Positions 9,181 through 17,161 of a DNA stretch of 64,000 bases are shown here, one piece after another (the first letter of the stretch is position 1; each line of letters opens with the position of its first letter). The position numbers and the translations under genes are program-made. The notes under the pieces are model-generated. The model did not search any database and was not told the origin of the DNA. It was given only the letters and a program-made list of their open reading frames with translations. Source of the stretch: an uncultured Prevotellaceae bacterium (GTDB lineage Bacteria; Bacteroidota; Bacteroidia; Bacteroidales; Bacteroidaceae); the NCBI GenBank assembly GCA_902790625.1, contig CADASP010000005.1, positions 208,143 to 272,142 of the forward strand, read 5' to 3'.

Positions 9181-10191
9181 TCATTCTTTTTTCAGATTGT
9201 TATTCAGGACGGTCTTGGCCGCTGCTGCATCGAGCACCATCTGGTGGGCCAGCGCATCGGGCGAAGGGAAGTGATGTTCGCTGCGCAGCCGCTCCACGAA
9301 GTGCAAGGTGAGAGTCTGGCCATAGAGGTCGGCATCGAGGTCGAAAATGTGGGTCTCGATGGTCAGGCGGTGCCCGTCGAAGGTAGGCCGAAGGCCGATG
9401 TTGGTCATAGCGGGGAGAGGTGAGGGGTGAGAGGTGAGGGGTGAGAGGTGAGGGGTGAGAGGTGAGGCCCCGTCAAGCGCATCATCGAGGGAGGCCCACA
9501 CGGCATAGACACCGTTTTTGGGCATTAGCTGACATTCATCTTGCAACTGCAAGTTGGCAGTAGGGAAGCCCATCTGGCGACCCACCTGTTCGCCGTGTAC
9601 CACCGTTCCCTGGAGCGCGTAGGAACGCCCCAAACACGCGGCAGCCTCGCCGACGCTTCCCTCGGAGAGCAACCGGCGGATGAGCGACGAGCATATCGTC
9701 GTGGCGTGAGAAATATCGTCGGAATTAGCGGATAACGGACTATATGGCAGTGCTTTCAGCACCTCGATGCCCAGCTGGCGTCCGTATTCCACATAGTCGT
9801 CGAAGCCCTCGTTGCTGTCAGCCGTGCGATGGCCAAAGCGGTTGTCGTAGCCTGTCAGCAGCAGACGCACACCCAACTGCCGCCGCAGCACCTGCTGCAT
9901 GAAGTCGCGCGCACTCAGGGAGGCCATCTGCATGTCGAAGTGCAGCACCACCACATCGTCCACGCCCGTCAGCCGCAGCAACCGCTCTTTCTCGGCCAGC
10001 GTCGTCAACAGCTGGGGATGCCATTCGGGCTGCAACACCTGACGGGGATGGCGGTCGAAGGTAACCACCACCGACCGCAGCCCACGCTTCTGGGCCTCGC
10101 TCCGCAGCTGCTCCACCAAGAACTGATGGCCGCGATGCACGCCATCGAAAAAGCCTATCGTGGCAGCCACCTCTACGTCTGTAGTCTTCAT
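9181..10191 (-). CDS. ribF: Bifunctional riboflavin kinase / FAD synthetase RibF
   Basis: A 336-residue cytosolic enzyme that makes FMN and FAD. The N-terminal FAD-synthetase part has the nucleotidyltransferase motif IGFFDGVHRGH (about residues 12-22). The C-terminal riboflavin-kinase part has QMGFPTANLQL and NIGLRPTFDG. Between these, about residues 241-258 are a low-complexity run of Ser/Pro/Leu/Thr/His encoded by gaggtgaggg-type tandem repeats, which is not part of the normal enzyme. The -7 box ends only seven bases before the ATG, so the mRNA is probably leaderless or nearly so. Confidence 0.93.
   Translation of the reverse strand: MKTTDVEVAATIGFFDGVHRGHQFLVEQLRSEAQKRGLRSVVVTFDRHPRQVLQPEWHPQLLTTLAEKERLLRLTGVDDVVVLHFDMQMASLSARDFMQQVLRRQLGVRLLLTGYDNRFGHRTADSNEGFDDYVEYGRQLGIEVLKALPYSPLSANSDDISHATTICSSLIRRLLSEGSVGEAAACLGRSYALQGTVVHGEQVGRQMGFPTANLQLQDECQLMPKNGVYAVWASLDDALDGASPLTPHLSPLTSHPSPLPAMTNIGLRPTFDGHRLTIETHIFDLDADLYGQTLTLHFVERLRSEHHFPSPDALAHQMVLDAAAAKTVLNNNLKKE
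9413..9468. repeat. GGTGAG tandem repeat inside ribF
   Basis: About four imperfect copies of ggtgaggggtgaga lie in frame inside ribF and encode repeated SPLTPHLSPLTSHPSP-type peptide on the minus strand. The same repeat occurs at 14,271, 19,835 and 24,411. Confidence 0.85.
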
Positions 10192-10198
10192 CAGCTTG

Positions 10199-10206
10199 CA
10201 AAGGTA
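10199..10206 (-). promoter_or_regulatory. -7 box of ribF
   Basis: TACCTTTG on the minus strand, seven bases before the ribF ATG. Confidence 0.6.
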
Positions 10207-10236
10207 CGATTATTTTTTCATTTTTCCACGAAAAAT

Positions 10237-10268
10237 TTTGGATATTTCAATTAATAGTGTTACCTTTG
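10237..10268 (+). promoter_or_regulatory. Promoter of tRNA-Met
   Basis: TTTG at 10237-10240, a 20-base spacer and TACCTTTG at 10261-10268 give a textbook Bacteroidota promoter about 34 bases upstream of the tRNA, divergent from the ribF promoter. Confidence 0.7.
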
Positions 10269-10301
10269 CACCCGCATTATAGGCATCTGCCCGTTCTGCT
10301 T

Positions 10302-10375
10302 GGGCTTTTAGCTCAGTTGGTTAGAGCAACAGACTCATAATCTGGAGGTCGTAGGTTCAAGCCCTACATGGCCCA
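10302..10375 (+). tRNA. tRNA-Met (anticodon CAT)
   Basis: A 74-base cloverleaf: acceptor GGGCTTT/ATGGCCC, D arm GCTC...GAGC, anticodon loop CTCATAA giving CAT, T arm GTAGG TTCAAGC CCTAC, discriminator A. CCA is not encoded. There are imperfect pairs at the base of the acceptor and anticodon stems. I call it elongator Met; a lysidine-modified Ile(CAT) tRNA cannot be fully excluded. Confidence 0.9.
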
Positions 10376-10376
10376 C

Positions 10377-10417
10377 AAAGAAGTCTCAGAGCAATCTGAG
10401 ACTTCTTTGTTTTTTTT
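10377..10417 (+). terminator. Rho-independent terminator after tRNA-Met
   Basis: aaagaagtctcaga pairs with tctgagacttcttt around a gcaa loop (10377-10408), then a T run reaching the stop codon of the convergent CotH gene. Confidence 0.9.
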
Positions 10418-13400
10418 ACTTCACCACCACCTTGCGGCCATTCCTGATGTAGATGCCGGGGGCCAAGCGGCCCTGAACGGACTGGCCCTTCAGGTTGAAG
10501 GTCTGGCCCGATGGCTGTTGGGCCATGATGGTGCTGTCGGTGATGCCCGACTGTTCAGGCTGGCTGACCTCAACGTCATAGCTGCTGGCGATGTTGGCGC
10601 GGGCTATCGTGGGCACGTTCATGGCGACCACATGGTTAGTGCCGTCAGGATAGCGACCTACGGTCGCGGTGCTCTTCATCGCGGTGTAGGTAAGGTGGTC
10701 GCTCCAGCTCTCGTCGGCCGCCGTCAGCAGCACGTTGCCACCGTCAGCATCCAGCTTGAACGAGGCGTGCAACTGCGACAGCGGCTCCAGCTTGTCGCAC
10801 CAGATGACAAGATATCCATGCGGTGGGATGACGGTGTTGACCTGCGCGGTGGTACTGGAGGCTATCTGCTTGCTGATTTGGTATTTCTTCGGCTTATCGG
10901 GGTCGTCGCTCAGGTACATGCCATCCACATCAATGGGTTGGTTGGTGGTGTTGAAGAGTTCCACCCAGTCGTTGCGCTTGAAGAACTCGTTGACGTAGAT
11001 GCTGTTGTCGGCGCTCACCTCGTTGATGCAGACAGGATGAAGCCCCTCGGCAGCACGCTCCGATGCCGTCATGGGGGTGAACAGAGCCGTGAGGGTGACC
11101 ACGGGGTCGGTCACTTCGACGACCGCCTCAGTAATAATGTTTTCGCTGGTATCGGCACCTACCGAGGTCTGCAGCCGAGCGTCCCAGAACAGGTCGCCCG
11201 AGGTGTAGCTGGTGTTATGCACTTCTACGGCGATGACATTGTTGCCCGCCTTGAAGAGCAACGGATTCAGGTCGAGCGTACCCGTCAGCGGGGTGTCGCC
11301 GGCATAGGTTGATGAGAACGTGGTATAGGCGACCGCGCCTTGGGGCATGTTTACCCGGCCAGCCTCCTGCCCATTGACCCAAACCACGCAGCCGTCGTCG
11401 AGCTGATAGCTCAGCTGGAAGTTGTCGGTGGCGGCGGGAGCCTTGCTCAGGCTGAAGGATTTGCGGAAATAGGTGGTGGGGTTCTTCCTTTGCGCATCTG
11501 AGCCGTAGCCGATGGTGGTCTTCACACCACTCATCTTATAGCCCAAGGGAGCCATGCCCGACCTCCAGGAAGCGTCGTTGAAGTTCTCCGACTTCCAGTT
11601 GGCATCGGCCTCGCCGTTGTCGTAGTATTTCCAAGTACTATTCATGCCGAACACCTGCACGAGTGCGCCATCCGATTTCTGCCATCCAGCAAACGTATAG
11701 CCTGCAGGAGCCTTGGCTTCCAACTCCACGGGTGCAAAGAGCTTGCCACTGAACGATGCGTAGGGCACCTCGATGCCGTTGACATAGATGCCAGCACCAG
11801 CCACGTCGGCAGCCACCCGCACGCTGTGGCGCTGCACGCCGCTCAGTTGCATGGGCCTGTATTGCTGCAACTGATTCATCACTTGGTCCAAGCGGGTCTG
11901 CAGCTTCGATTTGATGGAGTTCGCGGTGTTGTCGGGGGTTCGGTTTTCAATCTGCTGCATGGGGCGCATGGCATCGGCCAGTTCGTTGATGATGGCGGTG
12001 GCACGCTCCTTCTCGAACACGCTGCCCGCCATGATGCAGATGGTGTCGATGAACTTTTTGCGATAGCCGTCGTGCTGAAGCAGGTTCTTGAACAGCCGCA
12101 CAATCTTCTCGCTGCTGAAGCTGTCGAGCGAGGAGATGGTGTGCCCCCAAGCATTGAAGGGCTGGTCGAGGTCGAAGAGGATGAAGCGGAAGCGCCCGTC
12201 GTTTCTGCTACGATAGGCCTTCACATTGTTGTTGGGCCAGTCGTCGTTGCCGAGGAAGAGTTCTGCCGCCATATAGTTGGTGAACTCGTCCACGTCGAGC
12301 AGCGCCATCACCTGGTCGTAGACGCCTTCTTCGTTGATGCGCCCGCTCAGCTCCACGAGGTGGTTGTAGGCCTCGGCAGTGCCGTTCTTGAAGGTGTTGT
12401 TCTCAAACATGTCTATCTCCTCGTCGTCGTAGCCAAAGTTGGCATAGACGAACTTATCGTTGTTGGGTTCGCGCAAGTTCAGCACCCCCTTGAATCGACC
12501 GTTGATGAACTCTGCCACCTGCACCATGCTCTGCACGTCGAGGTCGATGCCCGAGCGCTGCACCACGGTGGTGAGCCCTGGGTCCATGAAGCGCGACTGC
12601 GAGTCGTTGCCGCCATTGCGCACCAGCACTGTCTTGCTGCGGATGAAGGGCTTCTGCGGGAAGAACACATAGTCTAAGTGGTTCTGTCCGTCGAAGACCT
12701 TCGCCGACTTCAGCTTCATCGAGCGGGGGCTGGTCATGCGCGACCATCCTCCCGACACACTGATGTTCACGTCCTGGTTGAAGAGCATGCCCTCCGTGGG
12801 GCTGATATAGCTGAAGTTCACGGGGCGGTCCCAGTCCATGTTCCAGTTCACGGCATCGTCGCGGCCGTTGCCCGGCTTGCCATTCGTGCCTTTCACGTCG
12901 ATGCCCCACTTCGAGTCGGTGAAGTAGCGCTCGTCGCCCACGATAGACACGATGGGGATGGTGAAGTTGACGTTGGTCTTGATGAAGCTGCGGGTGACGG
13001 GGACGCTGGGCAGGCAGCCCCTCTTGAACAGGCGGAACACATAGTTCGTGGTTTCGGCCACCACGAACTGTCCGTCACGGCTGCGCTTGCTGCTGCCAAC
13101 GCCATCGCCCACGTCGTCGTAAGACTCCCAGACGATGTCGTCGAAATAAAACACATTGGCTTCGGCACCTATGTTCAGATGGAAGGCGATGGACTGCATG
13201 GTGCCGCCACCCGCCTGTTCTTCGGTGATGACTCCCTCGTAGCTCCACTCGCGCCACTGGGTCGACACGTCGAACCCGCCTCCACCCAGCATCTCCCAGT
13301 GGATATAGCTGCCTGGCTCGCCCTGTGCCTCGGCCGAGATATGGTCGGCCTTGTCGGCTCGCACCTTCATGCTGAAACGGTATCTGTCGCCCGCAAACCA

Positions 13401-14267
13401 CACATGATTGGGGGTGTAGACGAAGAACTGCGTGTCCCATTGGTTCTCGGGGTTGCTGATGGAGCGCACCTTGATGCCGCGCGAACCATTGTAGCCTGCG
13501 CCATCGACGATGTAGGTGAACGAATCCCCATCGCCATGCTTGCTCACCAGACAGTCGGTGTCGTCGCCCTCGCAGTCGCCGTTGCTCACCCAGTTGGTCC
13601 AGGGCGAATCGTCGCCATCGCCTTGTTGTGCATTGCTCTGGGCAGTGGGTATCGTTCCGTCGGTGGTGTAGAAGAGCGTGGTGCCTTCGGGGATGTCGAC
13701 ATGAAACGAAAGCGGGCCACTGATGAGCTGACTGCCCTGGCTCACCACGGGTGCGTCGACGCGGGTGTCGGCCATCGTCGCCGTGGCATTCGTGGCACCG
13801 GGGGTGGCATCGGCTGTCCATCCCCATTGCTCGCCACCGTCGGCAGTGCGTGCCCAAGCGGTGCGGCTGAAGGCTTCGGGATAGTCAACGCTGGTGACGA
13901 GCTGGCCGCCAGCGTCGCTCAGGCAGATGGTGCCACCGTCGCAGTCGAGCTTGAAGGGGGCTTGGTTGCTCTTGATGTCGTTAGACCCCAGCCACACCAC
14001 CAGGAACCCCTTGGCAGGAACCGTTCCGATGTTTGTTGGCATCTTCCAGCGCGTCAGGTTGCCAGCATCGTCGCTCAGGTACATCCCCGAGAGGTTCACC
14101 GCCGTGGCATTGGGGTTATAGATTTCTATCCAACTGTCGAAATTGGTGGCCGGACTCATCACCACGCCAGCATTCGAGGCCATCAGTTCGTTGATGACGA
14201 GGTCGTCGGCAGCATGGGCCATTGTCAGCATCCAGGCCGTCAGCAGCAGAAGGAGACTACGTTTCAT
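10416..14267 (-). CDS. Large secreted lamin-tail / CotH-kinase-domain protein with T9SS tail
   Basis: A 1,283-residue protein. Order seen: signal peptide; lamin-tail domain (VINELMASNAG...WIEIYNP...LSGMYLSDD, about 20-130); a chitobiase-like turn (LFYTTDGTIPTA, near 200); a jelly-roll carbohydrate-binding-like region (about 225-400); CotH-type kinase region (about 430-800) with GVLNLREPNNDKF and the metal-binding RFILFDLDQPF near 700; a galactose-binding-like region with DDGCVVWVNGQEAG near 957; a second lamin-tail domain (from about 1,077); and a C-terminal sorting tail GIYIRNGRKVVVK for type IX secretion. Likely surface-exposed or released. CotH kinases phosphorylate secreted proteins in spore formers, but whether this one is active is inference. 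The ATG at 14267 is chosen because upstream in-frame codons lie in a GGTGAG repeat and the signal peptide starts here. Confidence 0.85.
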   Translation of the reverse strand: MKRSLLLLLTAWMLTMAHAADDLVINELMASNAGVVMSPATNFDSWIEIYNPNATAVNLSGMYLSDDAGNLTRWKMPTNIGTVPAKGFLVVWLGSNDIKSNQAPFKLDCDGGTICLSDAGGQLVTSVDYPEAFSRTAWARTADGGEQWGWTADATPGATNATATMADTRVDAPVVSQGSQLISGPLSFHVDIPEGTTLFYTTDGTIPTAQSNAQQGDGDDSPWTNWVSNGDCEGDDTDCLVSKHGDGDSFTYIVDGAGYNGSRGIKVRSISNPENQWDTQFFVYTPNHVWFAGDRYRFSMKVRADKADHISAEAQGEPGSYIHWEMLGGGGFDVSTQWREWSYEGVITEEQAGGGTMQSIAFHLNIGAEANVFYFDDIVWESYDDVGDGVGSSKRSRDGQFVVAETTNYVFRLFKRGCLPSVPVTRSFIKTNVNFTIPIVSIVGDERYFTDSKWGIDVKGTNGKPGNGRDDAVNWNMDWDRPVNFSYISPTEGMLFNQDVNISVSGGWSRMTSPRSMKLKSAKVFDGQNHLDYVFFPQKPFIRSKTVLVRNGGNDSQSRFMDPGLTTVVQRSGIDLDVQSMVQVAEFINGRFKGVLNLREPNNDKFVYANFGYDDEEIDMFENNTFKNGTAEAYNHLVELSGRINEEGVYDQVMALLDVDEFTNYMAAELFLGNDDWPNNNVKAYRSRNDGRFRFILFDLDQPFNAWGHTISSLDSFSSEKIVRLFKNLLQHDGYRKKFIDTICIMAGSVFEKERATAIINELADAMRPMQQIENRTPDNTANSIKSKLQTRLDQVMNQLQQYRPMQLSGVQRHSVRVAADVAGAGIYVNGIEVPYASFSGKLFAPVELEAKAPAGYTFAGWQKSDGALVQVFGMNSTWKYYDNGEADANWKSENFNDASWRSGMAPLGYKMSGVKTTIGYGSDAQRKNPTTYFRKSFSLSKAPAATDNFQLSYQLDDGCVVWVNGQEAGRVNMPQGAVAYTTFSSTYAGDTPLTGTLDLNPLLFKAGNNVIAVEVHNTSYTSGDLFWDARLQTSVGADTSENIITEAVVEVTDPVVTLTALFTPMTASERAAEGLHPVCINEVSADNSIYVNEFFKRNDWVELFNTTNQPIDVDGMYLSDDPDKPKKYQISKQIASSTTAQVNTVIPPHGYLVIWCDKLEPLSQLHASFKLDADGGNVLLTAADESWSDHLTYTAMKSTATVGRYPDGTNHVVAMNVPTIARANIASSYDVEVSQPEQSGITDSTIMAQQPSGQTFNLKGQSVQGRLAPGIYIRNGRKVVVK

Positions 14268-14270
14268 ATT

Positions 14271-14316
14271 GGGTGAGAGGTGAGGGGTGAGTGGTGAGGG
14301 GTGAGTGGTGAGTGGC
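14271..14316. repeat. GGTGAG tandem repeat upstream of the CotH gene
   Basis: Imperfect ggtgaggggtgagtggtgag units fill the gap between the small barrel gene and the CotH gene, immediately before the CotH start codon. Confidence 0.85.
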
Positions 14317-14321
14317 GGCAC

Positions 14322-15116
14322 TTAGAACAGATAGCTCACGCCAATGTAGGGATGCCACCCGTATCGCTGGAAGGTGGTGAGCACGCCACTGCTGAGCTGA
14401 TAGTGCTGATAGCGTCCCGACAAGCCTACATCGACGACGACCTTTGTATTCTTCTCGTCATTGTAGCCATCGACAGCGGTGAACTCACTTATTTTACTGG
14501 TGCGCTCGGTGAAGAACATCGCGCCTACCCCGGCGTTCACAAAGAGGGGCTTCCACACGTTCAGCATGCCGCCCACGATGATGTCGCGCACGTTGCGGCG
14601 CGAGGCTATCTCAAAATCATCATCGCCATCGTTCAGGGCGATGATGTGGCTCTTCACATAGGCACCCATGCGACTGTCGGTGATGCCCCCCACCAAGCCT
14701 ATCGACCGTGTGGTGACGCCTCCACGCTGGCTGGCATACACGCCGTTGGTGCCGCCTTCGGAGAAGAAGAACCCCATGTCGAGACCGACAAACGGATGCC
14801 AGTCATCGGGCTGCCATCCAGCCAGCGCCTTGTCGGTCAGCCGTATGTGCATGTTCTCCTCGGCTTTCAGCATGGCCACCGAGTATCCCCTGCTGCTCAC
14901 TCGCACTTTCTTAGGCAGTGTCATCACGGGAATCTTGAAGTGTCCGTCCTCGTCGGTCACAGCCCGCTTGCGACTGAAGGGCACTGAGACCTTCGCTCCC
15001 GCCACGGGCTTGTTGTTCTGGTCGACCACCGAGCCCGCCACGGAGCGGAACTGTGCCGATGCCACGACCGCCAGTCCCAGCCACAGCACAAGCGTCAATA
15101 TTATCCGGGATTTCAT
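14322..15116 (-). CDS. Carboxypeptidase-regulatory-like domain plus outer-membrane barrel protein
   Basis: A 264-residue exported protein. After a signal peptide ending near VASAQ, residues about 25-95 form a CarboxypepD_reg-like beta sandwich (VAGSVVDQNNKPVAGAKVSV...AVTDEDGHFKIPV). The rest has alternating strands (WHPFVGLDMGFFF, ...LFVNAGVGAMFFTERT, final WHPYIGVSYLF) ending in an aromatic residue, typical of a small outer-membrane barrel. Function unknown. It lies between a coiled-coil lipoprotein gene (12 bases upstream) and the CotH gene, so all three probably form one surface-assembly operon. Confidence 0.7.
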   Translation of the reverse strand: MKSRIILTLVLWLGLAVVASAQFRSVAGSVVDQNNKPVAGAKVSVPFSRKRAVTDEDGHFKIPVMTLPKKVRVSSRGYSVAMLKAEENMHIRLTDKALAGWQPDDWHPFVGLDMGFFFSEGGTNGVYASQRGGVTTRSIGLVGGITDSRMGAYVKSHIIALNDGDDDFEIASRRNVRDIIVGGMLNVWKPLFVNAGVGAMFFTERTSKISEFTAVDGYNDEKNTKVVVDVGLSGRYQHYQLSSGVLTTFQRYGWHPYIGVSYLF

Positions 15117-15128
15117 AGACGTTCGGGC

Positions 15129-17123
15129 TTAGAGTGTTTCGTCGTCGCTGAAGATGACTACAAGATCCTGCGAGACGATGGTGCCATCGTAGTTCCACAG
15201 ATAATAGCGCAGGGTGAAGTAATTGTTCATCAGAGAGTCGGGGCAAGTCATTCTCACGCGGTCGTCACTGCCGTCGTCTTGGGTTCGCAGCACCATCTGG
15301 AAATCTCTGTTCTGCTCGTTGATAACCGTGCGAAGCGAGTCGGTGATGTCCCTCTTGTCGATGTCGCGCACCTGCACGCACTCAATATACTTGCGATAGA
15401 CGCGCTCGCCACCCGACTGCAGTAGCAGCCGTCCGAGCAGGGTGCTGTCGTTGAGGCTCTGCTTGCTGCCGAAACGGATGCCAGCGCTGGTCTGCAGCGA
15501 TTCGTAGTTGCTGCCCTCGGCCAGCATACTGGCTGTCGTGGCTGCTTCGGCCAGCCTCGGCCCTTCCCATGTGGCGGCATACTGCGAGTAAACACTCTTA
15601 TCGCCCCCCCAGCAAGCGACCTTCAGGGCCAGCAGCATGTCGGTCTCATCAGCATCGTTGAAAGGATTTTTCGAAGTGTGGGCAATGCTCCGCACAGGAA
15701 TCTTCCACAGCCCATTAGGTGAGCTGGCACGTGTCAGCCGCAGGTCAGTGGCTGGTGTGGCCTCCTCGGGCACGGGGGTGAAATAGTAGCTTTCCCCAGC
15801 CAGACTGTTCTCAAGGGCCATCCTGAGGTTGGTTGCATCGATGTCGCTCGGATTCACTGTCGCGTAGATGAAGCCAGCCTTCTCCTGTATGTTATAGGAA
15901 CCACCCGCCAAGTAGTCGGCATTGAAGGCTCCCGCATAGGGGAACGCAATGTTGCCCGAACCATCGACGCGGGCATAGACATAGTCGTATTTCTGCCCCT
16001 GGTAGACAACACTGGTGACAAGCGTGTCCATCCAACTATACAAATCCTTGAATAAAGCATACATTTCGTTCCTCAAATTTTCAACAAACGCACGGAGTTC
16101 CTCAATCCTTCCTAAATTCATGTGATAATAATCCAGCATTTCGGTCTTTAACTGACCCATTTCAACATATATACCTTCGAGGTCTCTGCGCATTTCAACA
16201 ATGCGCATGAGATTTTTTTCCACCTCAGTGCATAAGCTGTCGTTACTGATTTCCAATTGGCCCAACCGCTGCGATAGCGCCTCCGTCGTGCCTTCAAGAC
16301 TTGTCAGACGGACACTATCTGCTTTTAATTCGGCTTCGAGTATGGCAGTTTGAGCTATCGCATCTTTCAGGCGTTCGTCAATGCTGGTAATGCTGTCGGT
16401 CAACACCTGAAAGGCATCATATAAATCTACTAACTTGCAGTATTCACTGAGATTACTAAATAGTGCCCAAATCTCACTTTCGACTTTAGCGAATTGGTCG
16501 TTCGTTTCACTCCTAATTGAACTGAGAAGCTTATCCACCTCAGCCTTCGTATAGTAATCATCCAGCATCGACTCTACTTGCCTCATATAAGCCTCGGCTG
16601 CCATGATGCGCATGCTGAGGTCCTTGTCGGCCTCTTCCAGCTTGGCCAAAAAAGCCTCGATGTTATTCATGCGCGCACCGAGGTCCGCGTCGGCCTCTTC
16701 CAGCTTGCTGATGTCGGCGAGTATACCACTCAGGTCCTGATACTCGCCCGTGCCCGAGAGCTGGGAAATGGCTTCGGCAATCAGGGCCTTTGCGGCTTCG
16801 ATGGCCGACAACCGCGCCTGCTCGGCCTGATAGTCGGCATAGTCCTTGGTGGCAAAGTCCTGGAGCATAGCCTGCAGTCTGTTGTAGGCCTCCTCCTGCT
16901 CCTTCTGCAAGTTGTTGAGCATAGAGTTGAGGTGTGCGATGGCCAGCTCGTTTGCCAGAACCTTCTCCGTAAAGCTCTTCGAAAGTTCATTCCAGCGTGC
17001 TTCCACGCGGGCATCCACTTGGTCGGGTTTCACAAAATCAGCATCTGAACACGATGCCGCCATGCCGAGCACCACTGCCAACAGGCAGCTGCCGAGCGTC
17101 ACAGAAAGAAATCTCCTAAGCAT
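15129..17123 (-). CDS. Coiled-coil surface lipoprotein
   Basis: A 664-residue protein with a lipoprotein signal (GMAASCSD, Cys25 as the lipid-bearing residue). Residues about 40-340 are a long heptad-patterned coiled coil containing DDYYTKAEVDKLLSS, a segment common in trimeric fibre coiled coils. Residues about 350-664 look globular and beta-rich, with no domain that I recognise. It is probably anchored in the outer membrane with the coil acting as a stalk. It is the first gene of the lipoprotein / barrel / CotH operon. Confidence 0.7.
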   Translation of the reverse strand: MLRRFLSVTLGSCLLAVVLGMAASCSDADFVKPDQVDARVEARWNELSKSFTEKVLANELAIAHLNSMLNNLQKEQEEAYNRLQAMLQDFATKDYADYQAEQARLSAIEAAKALIAEAISQLSGTGEYQDLSGILADISKLEEADADLGARMNNIEAFLAKLEEADKDLSMRIMAAEAYMRQVESMLDDYYTKAEVDKLLSSIRSETNDQFAKVESEIWALFSNLSEYCKLVDLYDAFQVLTDSITSIDERLKDAIAQTAILEAELKADSVRLTSLEGTTEALSQRLGQLEISNDSLCTEVEKNLMRIVEMRRDLEGIYVEMGQLKTEMLDYYHMNLGRIEELRAFVENLRNEMYALFKDLYSWMDTLVTSVVYQGQKYDYVYARVDGSGNIAFPYAGAFNADYLAGGSYNIQEKAGFIYATVNPSDIDATNLRMALENSLAGESYYFTPVPEEATPATDLRLTRASSPNGLWKIPVRSIAHTSKNPFNDADETDMLLALKVACWGGDKSVYSQYAATWEGPRLAEAATTASMLAEGSNYESLQTSAGIRFGSKQSLNDSTLLGRLLLQSGGERVYRKYIECVQVRDIDKRDITDSLRTVINEQNRDFQMVLRTQDDGSDDRVRMTCPDSLMNNYFTLRYYLWNYDGTIVSQDLVVIFSDDETL

Positions 17124-17153
17124 ATTATAATAAGGTAATTTAGTTCAAGTGTG

Positions 17154-17161
17154 CAAAGGTA
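17154..17161 (-). promoter_or_regulatory. -7 box of the coiled-coil lipoprotein operon
   Basis: TACCTTTG on the minus strand, about 30 bases before the ATG at 17123. Confidence 0.55.

Noticed and set aside
12678..14276. Plus-strand open frame of 532 codons opposite the CotH gene
   Set aside because: Composition (Ala/Val/His-rich) and lack of motifs mark it as an antisense shadow of the lamin-tail/CotH protein.
14271..14321. Upstream in-frame start for the CotH protein
   Set aside because: The extra residues are encoded by the GGTGAG repeat and would bury the signal peptide.
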